This document shows, piece after piece, positions 1 through 8,328 of a stretch of DNA of 64,000 nucleotides; within the stretch, counting starts at the first letter, position 1; every line of letters begins with the position of its first letter. The translations under genes were made by a program, and so were the position numbers. The stretch is from Lentzea cavernae (GTDB lineage Bacteria > Actinomycetota > Actinomycetes > Mycobacteriales > Pseudonocardiaceae), in contig NZ_BNAR01000011.1 of NCBI RefSeq assembly GCF_014653695.1, positions 1 to 64,000 on the forward strand, given 5' to 3'. The notes under the pieces were generated by a model. The model searched no databases. It had not been told where the DNA came from and worked only from the letters and a program-made list of their open reading frames with translations.

Positions 1-2
1 CC

Positions 3-41
3 GAGATCATCCTGGCCTGCATCGTCCTGCACCTCAGGTGA
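3..41 (+). CDS. 3' end of an unidentified plus-strand gene (partial)
   Basis: Reading from base 3, thirteen codons run to a TGA at 39-41 and encode EIILACIVLHLR. Every sense codon ends in G or C, as expected of real coding sequence in this genome, and the stop lies exactly where a convergent minus-strand reading frame also stops. The hydrophobic character could be the last helix of a membrane protein, but twelve residues cannot identify a family. The call rests on codon bias only. Confidence 0.35.
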   Translation, partial: EIILACIVLHLR

Positions 42-375
42 AGATCCACAGGACACGCCCTAGGAACTCCCGCACCGCGTGCAGGTAGCCGTCGGGGTCG
101 TCGACGTGCGGGATGTGGCCCGCGTTGTCGAGCACCACGGCGCGTGCGCGCGGGATCAGGTCGAGCGACGGCTCGACCAGGCTGACTGGGAACGTCATGT
201 CGTGGCGGCCGCGCAGCAGGAGCACCGGGATGTCGAGCGCGGCGATGCGCTGAGCGGCGTCGGGAAGCCGTGGCGTGGCCCGGGGTCTCGGCCTGGAGTT
301 GCCGCAGCCACTCGATGCCGAACCGGACGTCCTCTGGCCGCCGCAGGTAGCTGGGCATCGCCGTCCGTGCCGCAC
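34..375 (-). pseudogene. Alpha/beta hydrolase remnant, frameshifted and 5'-truncated
   Basis: The minus-strand frame ending at 34 encodes the C-terminal third of an alpha/beta hydrolase: a strand plus acid-residue segment (PVLLLRGRHDMTFP) and the catalytic-histidine segment (DNAGHIPHVDDPDGY). Upstream of about base 270 the protein-like signal moves to another minus frame, which reads MPSYLRRPEDVRFGIEWLRQ, a typical cap-region sequence of proline-iminopeptidase-like hydrolases. The two parts join only across a frameshift near 258-275. The nucleophile elbow (GxSxG) and the N-terminal half are missing and are replaced by GC-rich simple sequence. It is therefore a decayed gene rather than a functional enzyme. 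Confidence 0.7.
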
Positions 376-976
<601 letters not shown>

Positions 977-1501
977 ATGGAAGACGAAAGAATGATCCGC
1001 CTCTCGAAGCGGATGTCCAAGGCGCTCCGGCACCAGCCCGAGCGCGTCGGCCTCACCCTCGACCCCGCGGGCTGGGTGCCGGTGGCCGACCTCCTGAACG
1101 CGCTCGGCATCTCCGAGACCGACCTGCGCGAGGTCGTCGACCGCAACGACAAGAAGCGCTTCTCGATCGACGGCGACCGCATCCGCGCGAACCAGGGCCA
1201 CAGCGTCGAGGTCGAACTGGGCCTGCCGGCGGCGACACCGCCGGACCAGCTGTTCCACGGGACGGTCGCGCAGTTCCTCGACGACATCATGCGGGAGGGG
1301 TTGCGGCCCATGTCACGCCACGACGTGCACCTGTCCCCCGACCGCGAGACCGCTCGGCGCGTCGGGTCACGGAGGGGACGCCCGTTGATCCTGACCGTCG
1401 ACGCCAAGGCGATGCACGCGGACGGGCACGAGTTCCGGTTGAGCGCCAACGGGGTGTGGCTCGCGCAGCACGTTCCCGCGCGCTATCTGGAGACGGCGTG
1501 A
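977..1501 (+). CDS. kptA: RNA 2'-phosphotransferase KptA/Tpt1
   Basis: The 174-residue product matches the KptA/Tpt1 family, which transfers an internal 2'-phosphate from RNA to NAD+, releasing nicotinamide and ADP-ribose 1'',2''-cyclic phosphate. The N-terminal winged-helix-like part begins RLSKRMSKALRHQPE, followed by the core with RIRANQGHS, LFHGT, RHDVHLS and the final VWLAQHVP. These hold the family's Arg-His-Arg-Arg type catalytic residues. The ATG at 977 follows a GAGGGG stretch; an ATG at 992 is possible. The stop overlaps the GTG of the next gene by 4 nt, so the two are probably translationally coupled. The physiological substrate of bacterial KptA is generally unknown. Confidence 0.93.
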   Translation: MEDERMIRLSKRMSKALRHQPERVGLTLDPAGWVPVADLLNALGISETDLREVVDRNDKKRFSIDGDRIRANQGHSVEVELGLPAATPPDQLFHGTVAQFLDDIMREGLRPMSRHDVHLSPDRETARRVGSRRGRPLILTVDAKAMHADGHEFRLSANGVWLAQHVPARYLETA

Positions 1502-2103
1502 AGCGGACCGTCGAGGACGGCTACGACGCCATCGCGCAGCGGTACCTCGACTGGTCCGCGCGGATCGCAGACGACCCCCGGTCGCGCTACCTCGCCGAGT
1601 TCGACGAGCGGCTGCCCGACGGGGCGAAGGTGCTCGAACTCGGTTGTGGCGCAGGCGTTCCCTGCACGAGGAAGCTCGCCGAACGGCACGACGTCCTCGG
1701 TGTCGACCTGTCGCAGAAGCAGGTCGACCTCGCCCGTGCGAACGTGCCGGGTGCGCGGTTCGAGAAGGCCGACATGACCGTCCTCGACTTTCCCGCGGGC
1801 GAGTTCGACGGCGTCGCGGCCTTCTACTCGATCCTGCACGTGCCCCGCGCCGAGCAGCCCGCGCTCCTCGCGCGGATCGCGCGCTGGCTGAAGCCCGGCG
1901 GCCTGTTCCTGGCCTCGCTCGGCGTCGGCACGCCGGACGTCACCGAGACGTGGCTCGGCGTGGAGATGTTCTTCGGCAGCAACACCCCCGCCGAGAACCG
2001 CGAGTTCCTCGGGCGGCACCTGGAGGTCGTCGTCGACGACCTGGTGACCATGCACGAGCCGGACCCGGCGACGTTCCACTGGGTGCTGGCCCGCAAGGGC
2101 TAG
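1498..2103 (+). CDS. Class I SAM-dependent methyltransferase
   Basis: This 201-residue Rossmann-fold methyltransferase starts at GTG 1498, inside the kptA stop (GTGA overlap); this start gives VKRTVEDGYDAIAQRY, the usual N-terminus of the Methyltransf_11/25 type. Motif I is VLELGCGAGVPCT, the acidic end of strand 2 is VLGVDLS, and a motif IV-like FDGVAAFYSILHV and post-motif LKPGGLFLAS follow. The substrate cannot be told from sequence. Tight coupling to kptA suggests a role tied to RNA or to the KptA product, but this is inference; many family members methylate small molecules. Confidence 0.85.
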   Translation: MKRTVEDGYDAIAQRYLDWSARIADDPRSRYLAEFDERLPDGAKVLELGCGAGVPCTRKLAERHDVLGVDLSQKQVDLARANVPGARFEKADMTVLDFPAGEFDGVAAFYSILHVPRAEQPALLARIARWLKPGGLFLASLGVGTPDVTETWLGVEMFFGSNTPAENREFLGRHLEVVVDDLVTMHEPDPATFHWVLARKG

Positions 2104-2255
2104 ATCAGCCAGAGAACGGCGCCGCCGACCGCCACGAGGGTGAGCACCAGCAGGATGATCGCCAGGACCTTGGCGGTCTTCCACGTGGTGTAGACGCCAC
2201 CGGCCAGGAAGCCCGCGAGGGCCAGCAGGCCGATGACGACGACTTCCTTCGGCAT
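2100..2255 (-). CDS. 51-residue two-helix membrane protein coupled to hisB
   Basis: Below hisB on the minus strand, an ATG at 2255 shares its A with the hisB stop (TGATG), and the frame runs to a TAG at 2102-2100. The protein begins MPKEVVVIGLLALAG and has two hydrophobic segments, about residues 5-23 and 30-50, split by a short polar turn (YTTWKTAK). GC3 is high throughout. It overlaps the stop of the convergent methyltransferase by 4 nt. No function is recognised. Its coupling to hisB suggests co-expression with histidine synthesis, though this may only reflect operon packing. Confidence 0.75.
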   Translation of the reverse strand: MPKEVVVIGLLALAGFLAGGVYTTWKTAKVLAIILLVLTLVAVGGAVLWLI

Positions 2256-2854
2256 CAGAGCACGCCCTTGGTCGACGGGATGCCGCCGACGCGGGGGTCG
2301 GGCTCGGTGGCCACGCGCAGCGCACGCGCGATGGCCTTGTACTCGGCCTCGGCGATGTGGTGCGGGTCGCGGCCGTACTCGACGCGCACGTGCAGCGCGA
2401 TCTGGGCGTGGAACGCCAACGACTCGAAGACGTGCCTGTTGAGCACGAACGGGTAGTTGCCGCCGATCACGAAGCTGTTGAACTGCTCCGGCTCGCCCTT
2501 GTGCACGGTGTACGGGCGGCCCGAGACGTCGACCGCGGCGTGCGCGAGCGTCTCGTCCATGGGGATCCAGCAGTCGCCGAAGCGGCGGATGCCCTTCTTG
2601 TCCCCCAGCGCTTCCCGCAGCGCCTGGCCCAGCACGATCGCGATGTCCTCGACCGAGTGGTGGGCGTCGATGTGCGTGTCACCGGTCGCGCGGACGATCA
2701 GGTCGAAGCTGCCGTGCACACCGAACGCGGTGAGCATGTGGTCGTAGAACGGCACGCCCGTGTTGATCTCCACCTGGCCGGTGCCGTCCAGGTCGATCTC
2801 CACGTAGACCGACGACTCCCTGGTGGTGCGCTCCACCTTGCCGACACGGCTCAC
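2255..2854 (-). CDS. hisB: Imidazoleglycerol-phosphate dehydratase
   Basis: HisB converts imidazoleglycerol phosphate to imidazoleacetol phosphate, the sixth step of histidine synthesis, using Mn2+ in a 24-mer. The 199-residue protein is the monofunctional actinobacterial form (no phosphatase domain). The metal-binding repeats are visible: FYDHMLTAFGVHG and DTHIDAHHSVEDIAI near the N-terminus, and LAFHAQIALHVRVEYGRDPHHIAEAEYKA near the C-terminus. The start is a GTG at 2854 overlapping the hisC stop by 4 nt (GTGA), so hisD-hisC-hisB form one translationally coupled block. hisH/hisA do not follow here; a small membrane gene and a convergent methyltransferase end the operon. Confidence 0.97.
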   Translation of the reverse strand: MSRVGKVERTTRESSVYVEIDLDGTGQVEINTGVPFYDHMLTAFGVHGSFDLIVRATGDTHIDAHHSVEDIAIVLGQALREALGDKKGIRRFGDCWIPMDETLAHAAVDVSGRPYTVHKGEPEQFNSFVIGGNYPFVLNRHVFESLAFHAQIALHVRVEYGRDPHHIAEAEYKAIARALRVATEPDPRVGGIPSTKGVL

Positions 2855-3957
2855 CGGCTGACCTCCTTGCTGGCCGCGAGGAAAGCGTCGTTCTCCTCGG
2901 GCGTTCCGATGGTCACCCGCAGGTGACCCGCGATTCCGACGTCCCTGATGAGCACGCCGTGGTCCAGATAGGACTTCCAGGTCTCCCGTGCGTTCTCGAA
3001 CCAGCCGAACAGCACGAAGTTCGCGTCCGAGGGCACGACCTCGAAGCCCAGCGCCGCCAGCTCGGCGGACACCCGATCCCGTTCCGCCGCCAGCTTCGCC
3101 ACGGAGCCCAGCGTCTCCGCGGCGTGGCGCAGCGAGGCGCGCGCGGCGGCCTGCGTCAGCGCCGACAGGTGGTACGGCAGGCGCACCAGCTGCAGGGCGT
3201 CCACCACGGCCGGGGCGGCCGCGAGGTAGCCGAGGCGGCCGCCGGCGAACGCGAAGGCCTTCGACATCGTGCGCGAGACGATCAGGCGCGAGCCGAACTC
3301 GTCGAGCAGCTTGATCGCGCTCTCCTGCGGGGAGAACTCCGCGTACGCCTCGTCGACCACGATCACGCCCGTGGTGGACTCGATCAGCAGCCGCAGGTCA
3401 TCGAGCGGGATCGACTGGCCCGTCGGGTTGTTCGGCGACGTCACGAAGACGATGTCCGGCCGCGTCTCGGAGATCACCGAGACGGCCTTCTCCACGTCGA
3501 GCGAGAAGTCGGCACGGCGCGGGGTCGGCGACCACTCGGTGCGGGTGCCGGCCGCGATGATCGGGTGCATCGAGTACGACGGCTCGAAGCCCAGCGCCAC
3601 CCGGCCCGGCCCGCCGAACGCCTGCATGACCTGCTGGAGGATCTCGTTGGAACCGTTGGCGGCCCAGAGGTTCTCCGCCGTCAGCGGGACCGACGTCGCC
3701 TCGGCCAGGTACGCCGCCAGGTCCTCGCGCAACGCCACCGCGTCGCGGTCCGGGTACCTGTGCAGCTCGTCGGCGATCTCGGCGACCGCCGCGACGACGT
3801 CCGCCGCGAGGGCGTCCGTCGGCGCGTACGGGTTCTCGTTGGTGTTCAGGCGATAAGGGACGTCGAGCTGCGGCGCGCCGTAGGGCGTGCGGCCGCGCAA
3901 GTCCTCGCGCAGGGGCAGGTCGGACAGCTCCACCCGTGCGCCCACGACCGGCTTCAT
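2851..3957 (-). CDS. hisC: Histidinol-phosphate aminotransferase
   Basis: HisC is a PLP fold-type I enzyme that transaminates imidazoleacetol phosphate to histidinol phosphate with glutamate. The 368-residue product has the N-terminal LNTNENPYAP substrate loop, the NPNNPTG-like SPNNPTGQS motif, the VVDEAYAEF strand holding the cofactor Asp, and the Schiff-base lysine in SRTMSKAFAFAGGRLGY. The ATG at 3957 overlaps the hisD stop (ATGA). The frame stays open far upstream inside hisD, but that extension is antisense-quality sequence; the coupled ATG gives the family's normal length. Confidence 0.96.
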   Translation of the reverse strand: MKPVVGARVELSDLPLREDLRGRTPYGAPQLDVPYRLNTNENPYAPTDALAADVVAAVAEIADELHRYPDRDAVALREDLAAYLAEATSVPLTAENLWAANGSNEILQQVMQAFGGPGRVALGFEPSYSMHPIIAAGTRTEWSPTPRRADFSLDVEKAVSVISETRPDIVFVTSPNNPTGQSIPLDDLRLLIESTTGVIVVDEAYAEFSPQESAIKLLDEFGSRLIVSRTMSKAFAFAGGRLGYLAAAPAVVDALQLVRLPYHLSALTQAAARASLRHAAETLGSVAKLAAERDRVSAELAALGFEVVPSDANFVLFGWFENARETWKSYLDHGVLIRDVGIAGHLRVTIGTPEENDAFLAASKEVSR

Positions 3958-5270
3958 CGGGAGAACCTCGCCGTGACGGCCTGCCCGTGCGCGGGCAGGT
4001 CTTCGGCGTTGGCGAGCGCGACGACCTTGTCGGCCACCTCGCGCAGCGCCTCCTCGGAGTAGTCGATCACGTGGATGCCGCGCAGGAACGTCTGCACGGA
4101 CAGCCCGGACGAGTGCCGCGCGCAGCCACCGGTCGGCAGCACGTGGTTCGAGCCCGCGCAGTAGTCGCCGAGCGACACCGGCGCGTAGGCACCGACGAAG
4201 ATCGCGCCGGCGGACCGGATCCGCTCCGCCACCGCACGCGCGTCGCGCGTCTGGATCTCCAGGTGCTCGGCGGCGTACGCGTCGACGACCCGGACGCCTT
4301 CGTCCACAGAGGACACCAGCACGACGCCGGACTGCTTGCCGGCCAGCGCGGTGCGGATCCGCTCGGTGTGCTTGGTCGCACCGATCTGGCGCTCCAGCTC
4401 GACGTCGACCGCGTCCGCCAGCTCGTCCGAGTCCGTCACCAGGACGGAGGCGGCGAGCGGGTCGTGCTCGGCCTGGGAGATCAGGTCGGCGGCCACGTGC
4501 ACGGCGTCGGCCGACGAGTCGGCGAGGATCGCGATCTCGGTCGGGCCCGCCTCGGAGTCGATGCCGACCAGGCCGCGCAGCAGGCGCTTGGCCGCCGTCA
4601 CGTAGATGTTGCCGGGGCCGGTGATGATGTCGACCGGGGCCAGTTCGGCGCCGTCGGTGTCCACGCCGCCGTGCGCCAGCAGCGCGATGGCCTGGGCGCC
4701 ACCGACGGCCCACACCTCGTCGACGCCGAGCAGCGCGGCGGCGGCCAGGATGGTCGGGTGCGGCAGGCCGCCGAACTCCGCCTGCGGCGGCGAGGCCACG
4801 ACCAGCGACTCGACGCCGGCGATCTGGGCGGGCACGACGTTCATGACGACCGTCGACGGGTAGACCGCGAGGCCGCCGGGCGCGTAGAGACCGACGCGCG
4901 CGACCGGCACCCACTTCTCCGTGACGGTGCCGCCGGGGACCACCTGGGTCGTGGTGTCGACGCGATTCTGGTCGGCGTGCACGCGCCGGGTGCGGGCGAT
5001 GACCTCTTCCAGGGCCTCGCGCACGGCTGGGTCCAACGAGGACAAAGCGGACGAGATCTCCGAAGCGGGCACACGGACAGAAGCCGGACGAACCTGGTCG
5101 AACTTCTCCGTGTACTCCAGAGCGGCCTCGACGCCGCGCTCCGCGATCGCGTCCACCATGGGACGCACGTGATGCAGAACCGCGTCCACGTCCACCTCGG
5201 CGCGCGGCACGATGGCGCGCAACTGAGCGGGGGTCGTGGTGCGACCTCGCAGGTCGATGCGGTTCAGCAT
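3954..5270 (-). CDS. hisD: Histidinol dehydrogenase
   Basis: HisD carries out the last two steps of histidine synthesis, oxidising histidinol to histidine with NAD+ and Zn2+. The 438-residue protein shows the family hallmarks GPGNIYVTAAKR, the zinc-ligand segment SQAEHDPLAASVLVT, and the C-terminal GSNHVLPTGGCARHSSGLS. It is the first gene of the his operon. The ATG at 5270 lies 7 nt after a TAGGCT -10 element, so transcription probably begins at or beside the A of ATG (leaderless), which explains the absence of a ribosome-binding site. Confidence 0.97.
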   Translation of the reverse strand: MLNRIDLRGRTTTPAQLRAIVPRAEVDVDAVLHHVRPMVDAIAERGVEAALEYTEKFDQVRPASVRVPASEISSALSSLDPAVREALEEVIARTRRVHADQNRVDTTTQVVPGGTVTEKWVPVARVGLYAPGGLAVYPSTVVMNVVPAQIAGVESLVVASPPQAEFGGLPHPTILAAAALLGVDEVWAVGGAQAIALLAHGGVDTDGAELAPVDIITGPGNIYVTAAKRLLRGLVGIDSEAGPTEIAILADSSADAVHVAADLISQAEHDPLAASVLVTDSDELADAVDVELERQIGATKHTERIRTALAGKQSGVVLVSSVDEGVRVVDAYAAEHLEIQTRDARAVAERIRSAGAIFVGAYAPVSLGDYCAGSNHVLPTGGCARHSSGLSVQTFLRGIHVIDYSEEALREVADKVVALANAEDLPAHGQAVTARFSR

Positions 5271-5277
5271 GTCTGAC

Positions 5278-5304
5278 AGCCTAGTTCCTGCGGAAATCTG
5301 TCAA
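5278..5304 (-). promoter_or_regulatory. Promoter of hisD-hisC-hisB (leaderless)
   Basis: On the minus strand a consensus TTGACA (5304-5299) is followed after 15 bp by TAGGCT (5283-5278). The -10 ends 7 nt before the hisD ATG, the spacing expected for a leaderless transcript. No attenuator or T-box is present between promoter and gene because there is no leader. Confidence 0.6.
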
Positions 5305-5401
5305 CGGTCAGCCCGCTATCGGCGCTACTCAGCCCGTGACGCCCCGGCCACGCTCGGTCGAGCACCACTCCGTCGCAACCCCTGCTGATGATGGAGAACC
5401 C

Positions 5402-6697
5402 ATGTTCACCAAACGCCGCGGCAAGATCGCCGCAGTGCTCGCCATCTGCCTGCCCGTGCTGGTCGCGGGCATGGCGGCCCCCAGCAACGCCGACTCCGGC
5501 CGGTACCTGCTGGAGGTCACGGCCAACACCTCCGCCGAACGCACCCAGATCGCCCAGATCGGCGTGGACGTGCTCGGCGCGACGAAGCTCACCACGATCT
5601 CGGTCGTCGCGGACAAGGCGCAGTACCGGGCCCTGCAGGCCACCGGACTGCCGCTCAAGTACGTCGGCGACTTCGAGCAGCAGCTCAAGAGCCTCGGCAA
5701 GGTCGACTTCACGGACCCGAAGCCGGGCCAGATCGGCACGCAGGACTTCCCGTCCGGCTACGCGGGCTACCACAACTACGCCGAGATGACGGCGGAGCTG
5801 CAGCAGACCGTCCGCGACCACCCGGCGCTCGCGAGCCTGCGCAGCATCGGCAAGAGCTACCAGAACCGGGACATCTGGGCGCTCAAGGTCAGCGACAACG
5901 TCGCGACCGACGAGAGCGAGCCGGAGGTGATCTTCACGTGCAACCAGCACGCGCGTGAGCACCTGACCGTCGAGCAGTGCCTGCAGATCATCAAGCGGTA
6001 CACCGACAACTACGCCAACTCCGCGATCAAGAACCTCGTGGACACGCGCGAGGTCTGGTTCGTCCCGATGGTCAACCCGGACGGCGTCGAGTACGACATC
6101 GCCACCGGGTCGTTCCGCGGCTGGCGCAAGAACCGCCAGGGCAACGGCACCGACCTGAACCGCAACTGGGGCTTCAAGTGGGGCTGCTGCGGCGGTTCCA
6201 GCGGCTCCAGCACGTCGGACACCTACCGCGGCACGGCGGCGTTCTCCGCTCCGGAGACCACCGTCATCAAGAACTTCGTGGACTCGCGCGTCATCGGTGG
6301 CGTCCAGCAGATCAAGACGAACATCGACTTCCACTCGTTCTCGGAGCTCGTGCTGTGGCCGTTCGGCTACACCACCGCGAACACCGCGCCGGGCCTGGAC
6401 GCGACCGAGGAGCGGGCGTTCCGCACGCTCGGCCAGCAGATGGCCGCCACCAACGGCTACACGCCGGAGCAGGCGAGCGACCTGTACATCACCGACGGCA
6501 GCATCGACGACTGGATGTGGGGCCAGCACAAGATCTGGTCGTACACCTTCGAGATGTACCCGAGCAGCGGCGGCCTCAACGGCTTCTACCCGCGTGACAC
6601 GGTCATCGCGGCGCAGACGAGCCGCAACGACCGCGCCGTCGACCTGTTCGTCGGCTACTCGGACTGCGTGAAGCGCGTCATCAACGTGAGCTGCTGA
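5402..6697 (+). CDS. Secreted M14 zinc carboxypeptidase
   Basis: This 431-residue enzyme starts at ATG 5402 behind GGAG; a Sec signal peptide follows (KRR, hydrophobic core, cut near SNADSG). After a propeptide-like segment comes an M14 domain: zinc ligands in QHAREH (His183, Glu186), substrate-binding NPDGVEYD and GTDLNRNW, the third zinc His in NIDFHSFSE (about 311), and the catalytic Glu in YTFEMYPSS (about 384). Similar Streptomyces/Saccharothrix enzymes have carboxypeptidase T-like specificity. It probably degrades extracellular peptides. Its 3' end overlaps the convergent PLP enzyme gene by 17 nt, so no terminator separates them. Confidence 0.93.
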   Translation: MFTKRRGKIAAVLAICLPVLVAGMAAPSNADSGRYLLEVTANTSAERTQIAQIGVDVLGATKLTTISVVADKAQYRALQATGLPLKYVGDFEQQLKSLGKVDFTDPKPGQIGTQDFPSGYAGYHNYAEMTAELQQTVRDHPALASLRSIGKSYQNRDIWALKVSDNVATDESEPEVIFTCNQHAREHLTVEQCLQIIKRYTDNYANSAIKNLVDTREVWFVPMVNPDGVEYDIATGSFRGWRKNRQGNGTDLNRNWGFKWGCCGGSSGSSTSDTYRGTAAFSAPETTVIKNFVDSRVIGGVQQIKTNIDFHSFSELVLWPFGYTTANTAPGLDATEERAFRTLGQQMAATNGYTPEQASDLYITDGSIDDWMWGQHKIWSYTFEMYPSSGGLNGFYPRDTVIAAQTSRNDRAVDLFVGYSDCVKRVINVSC

Positions 6698-7802
6698 CGC
6701 GGTCCAGCGCCTGATCGATCTCCTCCGGGGTGACGAAGTAGTGCGGGGACGCCCGCACTACTTCGTCCAGGCCCCGCCGCGTCATGTCGATCAGCGTCGA
6801 CCCCCGGTGCGACACCGTCACGGCGACGTTCCGCTGCCACAGCCGGTCTTTCAGCTCCGTCGCCGGAACGCGGTCCGACGTGAAGGTGACGATGCCCGAC
6901 TGGCGCTCGCCGAGGTCGCGCACGGTGATGCCGGGAATGGACCGGAGCCCTTCGCGCAAGCGCTTGGCGCGGTCGGCGACCTCGGCCTCGATCACGGCGA
7001 GCCCCTTGTCCAGGGCGTACCGCGCGGCCGCGATCATGCCGAGCCGGTCGGCGACGCCGCACTCCCACAGCTCGAACACGCGAGCGTCGTCGCGCAGCCG
7101 GTACTCCGCCGGCCCCGTCCACTCGCCGCTGTGCAGGTCCACCAGGCGCGGGTGGAGCTTCTCCCGCACCTCGTCGCGCACGACCAGGGCGCCGGTGCCG
7201 CGCGGACCTCGCAGCCACTTGCGCCCGGTGCACGCGAGCATGTCGTAGTCGAGCCCGCGCAGGTCGAGCTGACCGGTCGACTGGCAGGCGTCGAGCAGCA
7301 CCAGCGCGCCGACCTCACGAGCCGCCGCTGTGATGTCGTTCACCGGGTTGACCAGGCCGCCGTTCGTCGGCACGTGCACGAGCGAGATCAGCTTGACTCG
7401 GTTGTCAAGGTTCAGGGCGTCGAGATCGACCTGTCCGTGGATGTCGGAAGGCATGACTTCGACGACCGCCCCGGACTCCGCCGCACGACGCAGGACCGGG
7501 ATCGCGTTGCCAGCGTATTCGACCTCGGTGACGAGAATTCTGTCCCCGGCCACCAGGGGCACCGCGTCGAACGCCGCCAGCCAAGATCGAGTTGCACTGT
7601 CCGTGAAGGCGACCTCGGACGGCTGACACCCGAAGAGGTCGGCGAGAACGCCGTAGCCCGCTTCCAGGTCATCGCGGCGTTCCGCTGCCGCGCGGTAGCC
7701 GCCGATCTCCGTTTCCCGCTTCAGATGGCCGATGACCTCGTCCACGACCGGAGCGGGAGGGATCGAGGAACCGGCGCTGTCCAAGAAGATCAGATCGCTC
7801 AC
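6681..7802 (-). CDS. Class V aminotransferase-fold PLP enzyme (EgtE/IPN-epimerase-like)
   Basis: The 373-residue protein has the fold-type I core of class V aminotransferases: N-terminal FLDSAGSSIPPAPV, a cofactor-aspartate strand LVLLDACQSTGQLDL, and the PLP lysine in CTGRKWLRGPRGTGALVV. The arrangement is that of the isopenicillin-N-epimerase/EgtE branch rather than IscS, since the active-site Cys loop is absent. Substrate is unknown, and no ergothioneine genes are nearby. The start is uncertain: GTGs at 7802, 7808 and 7811 are in frame and none has a good ribosome-binding site; 7802 gives VSDLIFLDSAG. It is divergent from the membrane paralogue pair. Confidence 0.85.
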   Translation of the reverse strand: MSDLIFLDSAGSSIPPAPVVDEVIGHLKRETEIGGYRAAAERRDDLEAGYGVLADLFGCQPSEVAFTDSATRSWLAAFDAVPLVAGDRILVTEVEYAGNAIPVLRRAAESGAVVEVMPSDIHGQVDLDALNLDNRVKLISLVHVPTNGGLVNPVNDITAAAREVGALVLLDACQSTGQLDLRGLDYDMLACTGRKWLRGPRGTGALVVRDEVREKLHPRLVDLHSGEWTGPAEYRLRDDARVFELWECGVADRLGMIAAARYALDKGLAVIEAEVADRAKRLREGLRSIPGITVRDLGERQSGIVTFTSDRVPATELKDRLWQRNVAVTVSHRGSTLIDMTRRGLDEVVRASPHYFVTPEEIDQALDRVSSSR

Positions 7803-7829
7803 CCCCACCACTGTGCCACCATCGAGTAC

Positions 7830-8318
7830 ATGGGGGATCGCTCGTTCGGGTACAGCGCTCAGGTGCGGCCGTTCCTGTGGGTCTTCCTGGTGGTGACGCC
7901 ACTGGAGATCCTGCTCGTGGAGCTGCTCGTGCCGTGGTACTGGCTGCGGGCCGTGCTGCTCGTGCTCGGGTTGCTCAGCGCGTTGCTGCTCGCGTGGCAG
8001 CTCTGGATGCTCCACAGGTTCGAACACTCGGTGGACGCCGAGCACCTGTGCCTGCGGTACGCGCGTGAGTTCGAGTACAGGATTCCGTTGGCGGCCATCG
8101 AAACCGTGACGCAGGGCATGACGAGCCAGGCGGACAACAAGACCCGGTCCGTTGTGGACGGCACGCTCGTGCTGACGATCTCCCACTCCACCAACGTCTC
8201 GCTGCTCCTCAACGAACCGCAGCGGATCGACCTGGGCCGGCGCGGGGCGCACGACGTGACGAAGGTCCAGTTCTGGACCGACGACCCCGACGGCATGGTT
8301 CGCGCGCTGCGAAAATAG
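7830..8318 (+). CDS. Two-helix membrane protein, PH-like tail (paralogue 1)
   Basis: The 162-residue product has two transmembrane helices near the N-terminus (about residues 13-34 and 37-57), then a soluble tail of about 100 residues. The tail has alternating strands (EHLCLRYAREFEYRIPLAAI, TLVLTISHSTNVSLLL) and ends VQFWTDDPDGMVRALR. The helix pair plus beta-rich tail resembles bacterial PH-domain (DUF304-like) membrane proteins, but I do not see a definite family match. It is followed after 10 nt by a diverged copy with the same plan and the same FW-x-DDP ending, so the pair arose by tandem duplication and is probably co-transcribed. Confidence 0.75.
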   Translation: MGDRSFGYSAQVRPFLWVFLVVTPLEILLVELLVPWYWLRAVLLVLGLLSALLLAWQLWMLHRFEHSVDAEHLCLRYAREFEYRIPLAAIETVTQGMTSQADNKTRSVVDGTLVLTISHSTNVSLLLNEPQRIDLGRRGAHDVTKVQFWTDDPDGMVRALRK

Positions 8319-8328
8319 GCTCATCGCC

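Noticed and set aside
3958..4914. Apparent N-terminal extension of hisC through hisD
   Set aside because: The extension is an out-of-frame reading of hisD and is rich in Arg/Ala/Gly. HisC has its normal length from the ATG overlapping the hisD stop.
6681..7802. PLP enzyme as EgtE of an ergothioneine cluster
   Set aside because: The motif is EgtE-like, but no egtA, egtB, egtC or egtD neighbour is present, so the specific name is not supported.
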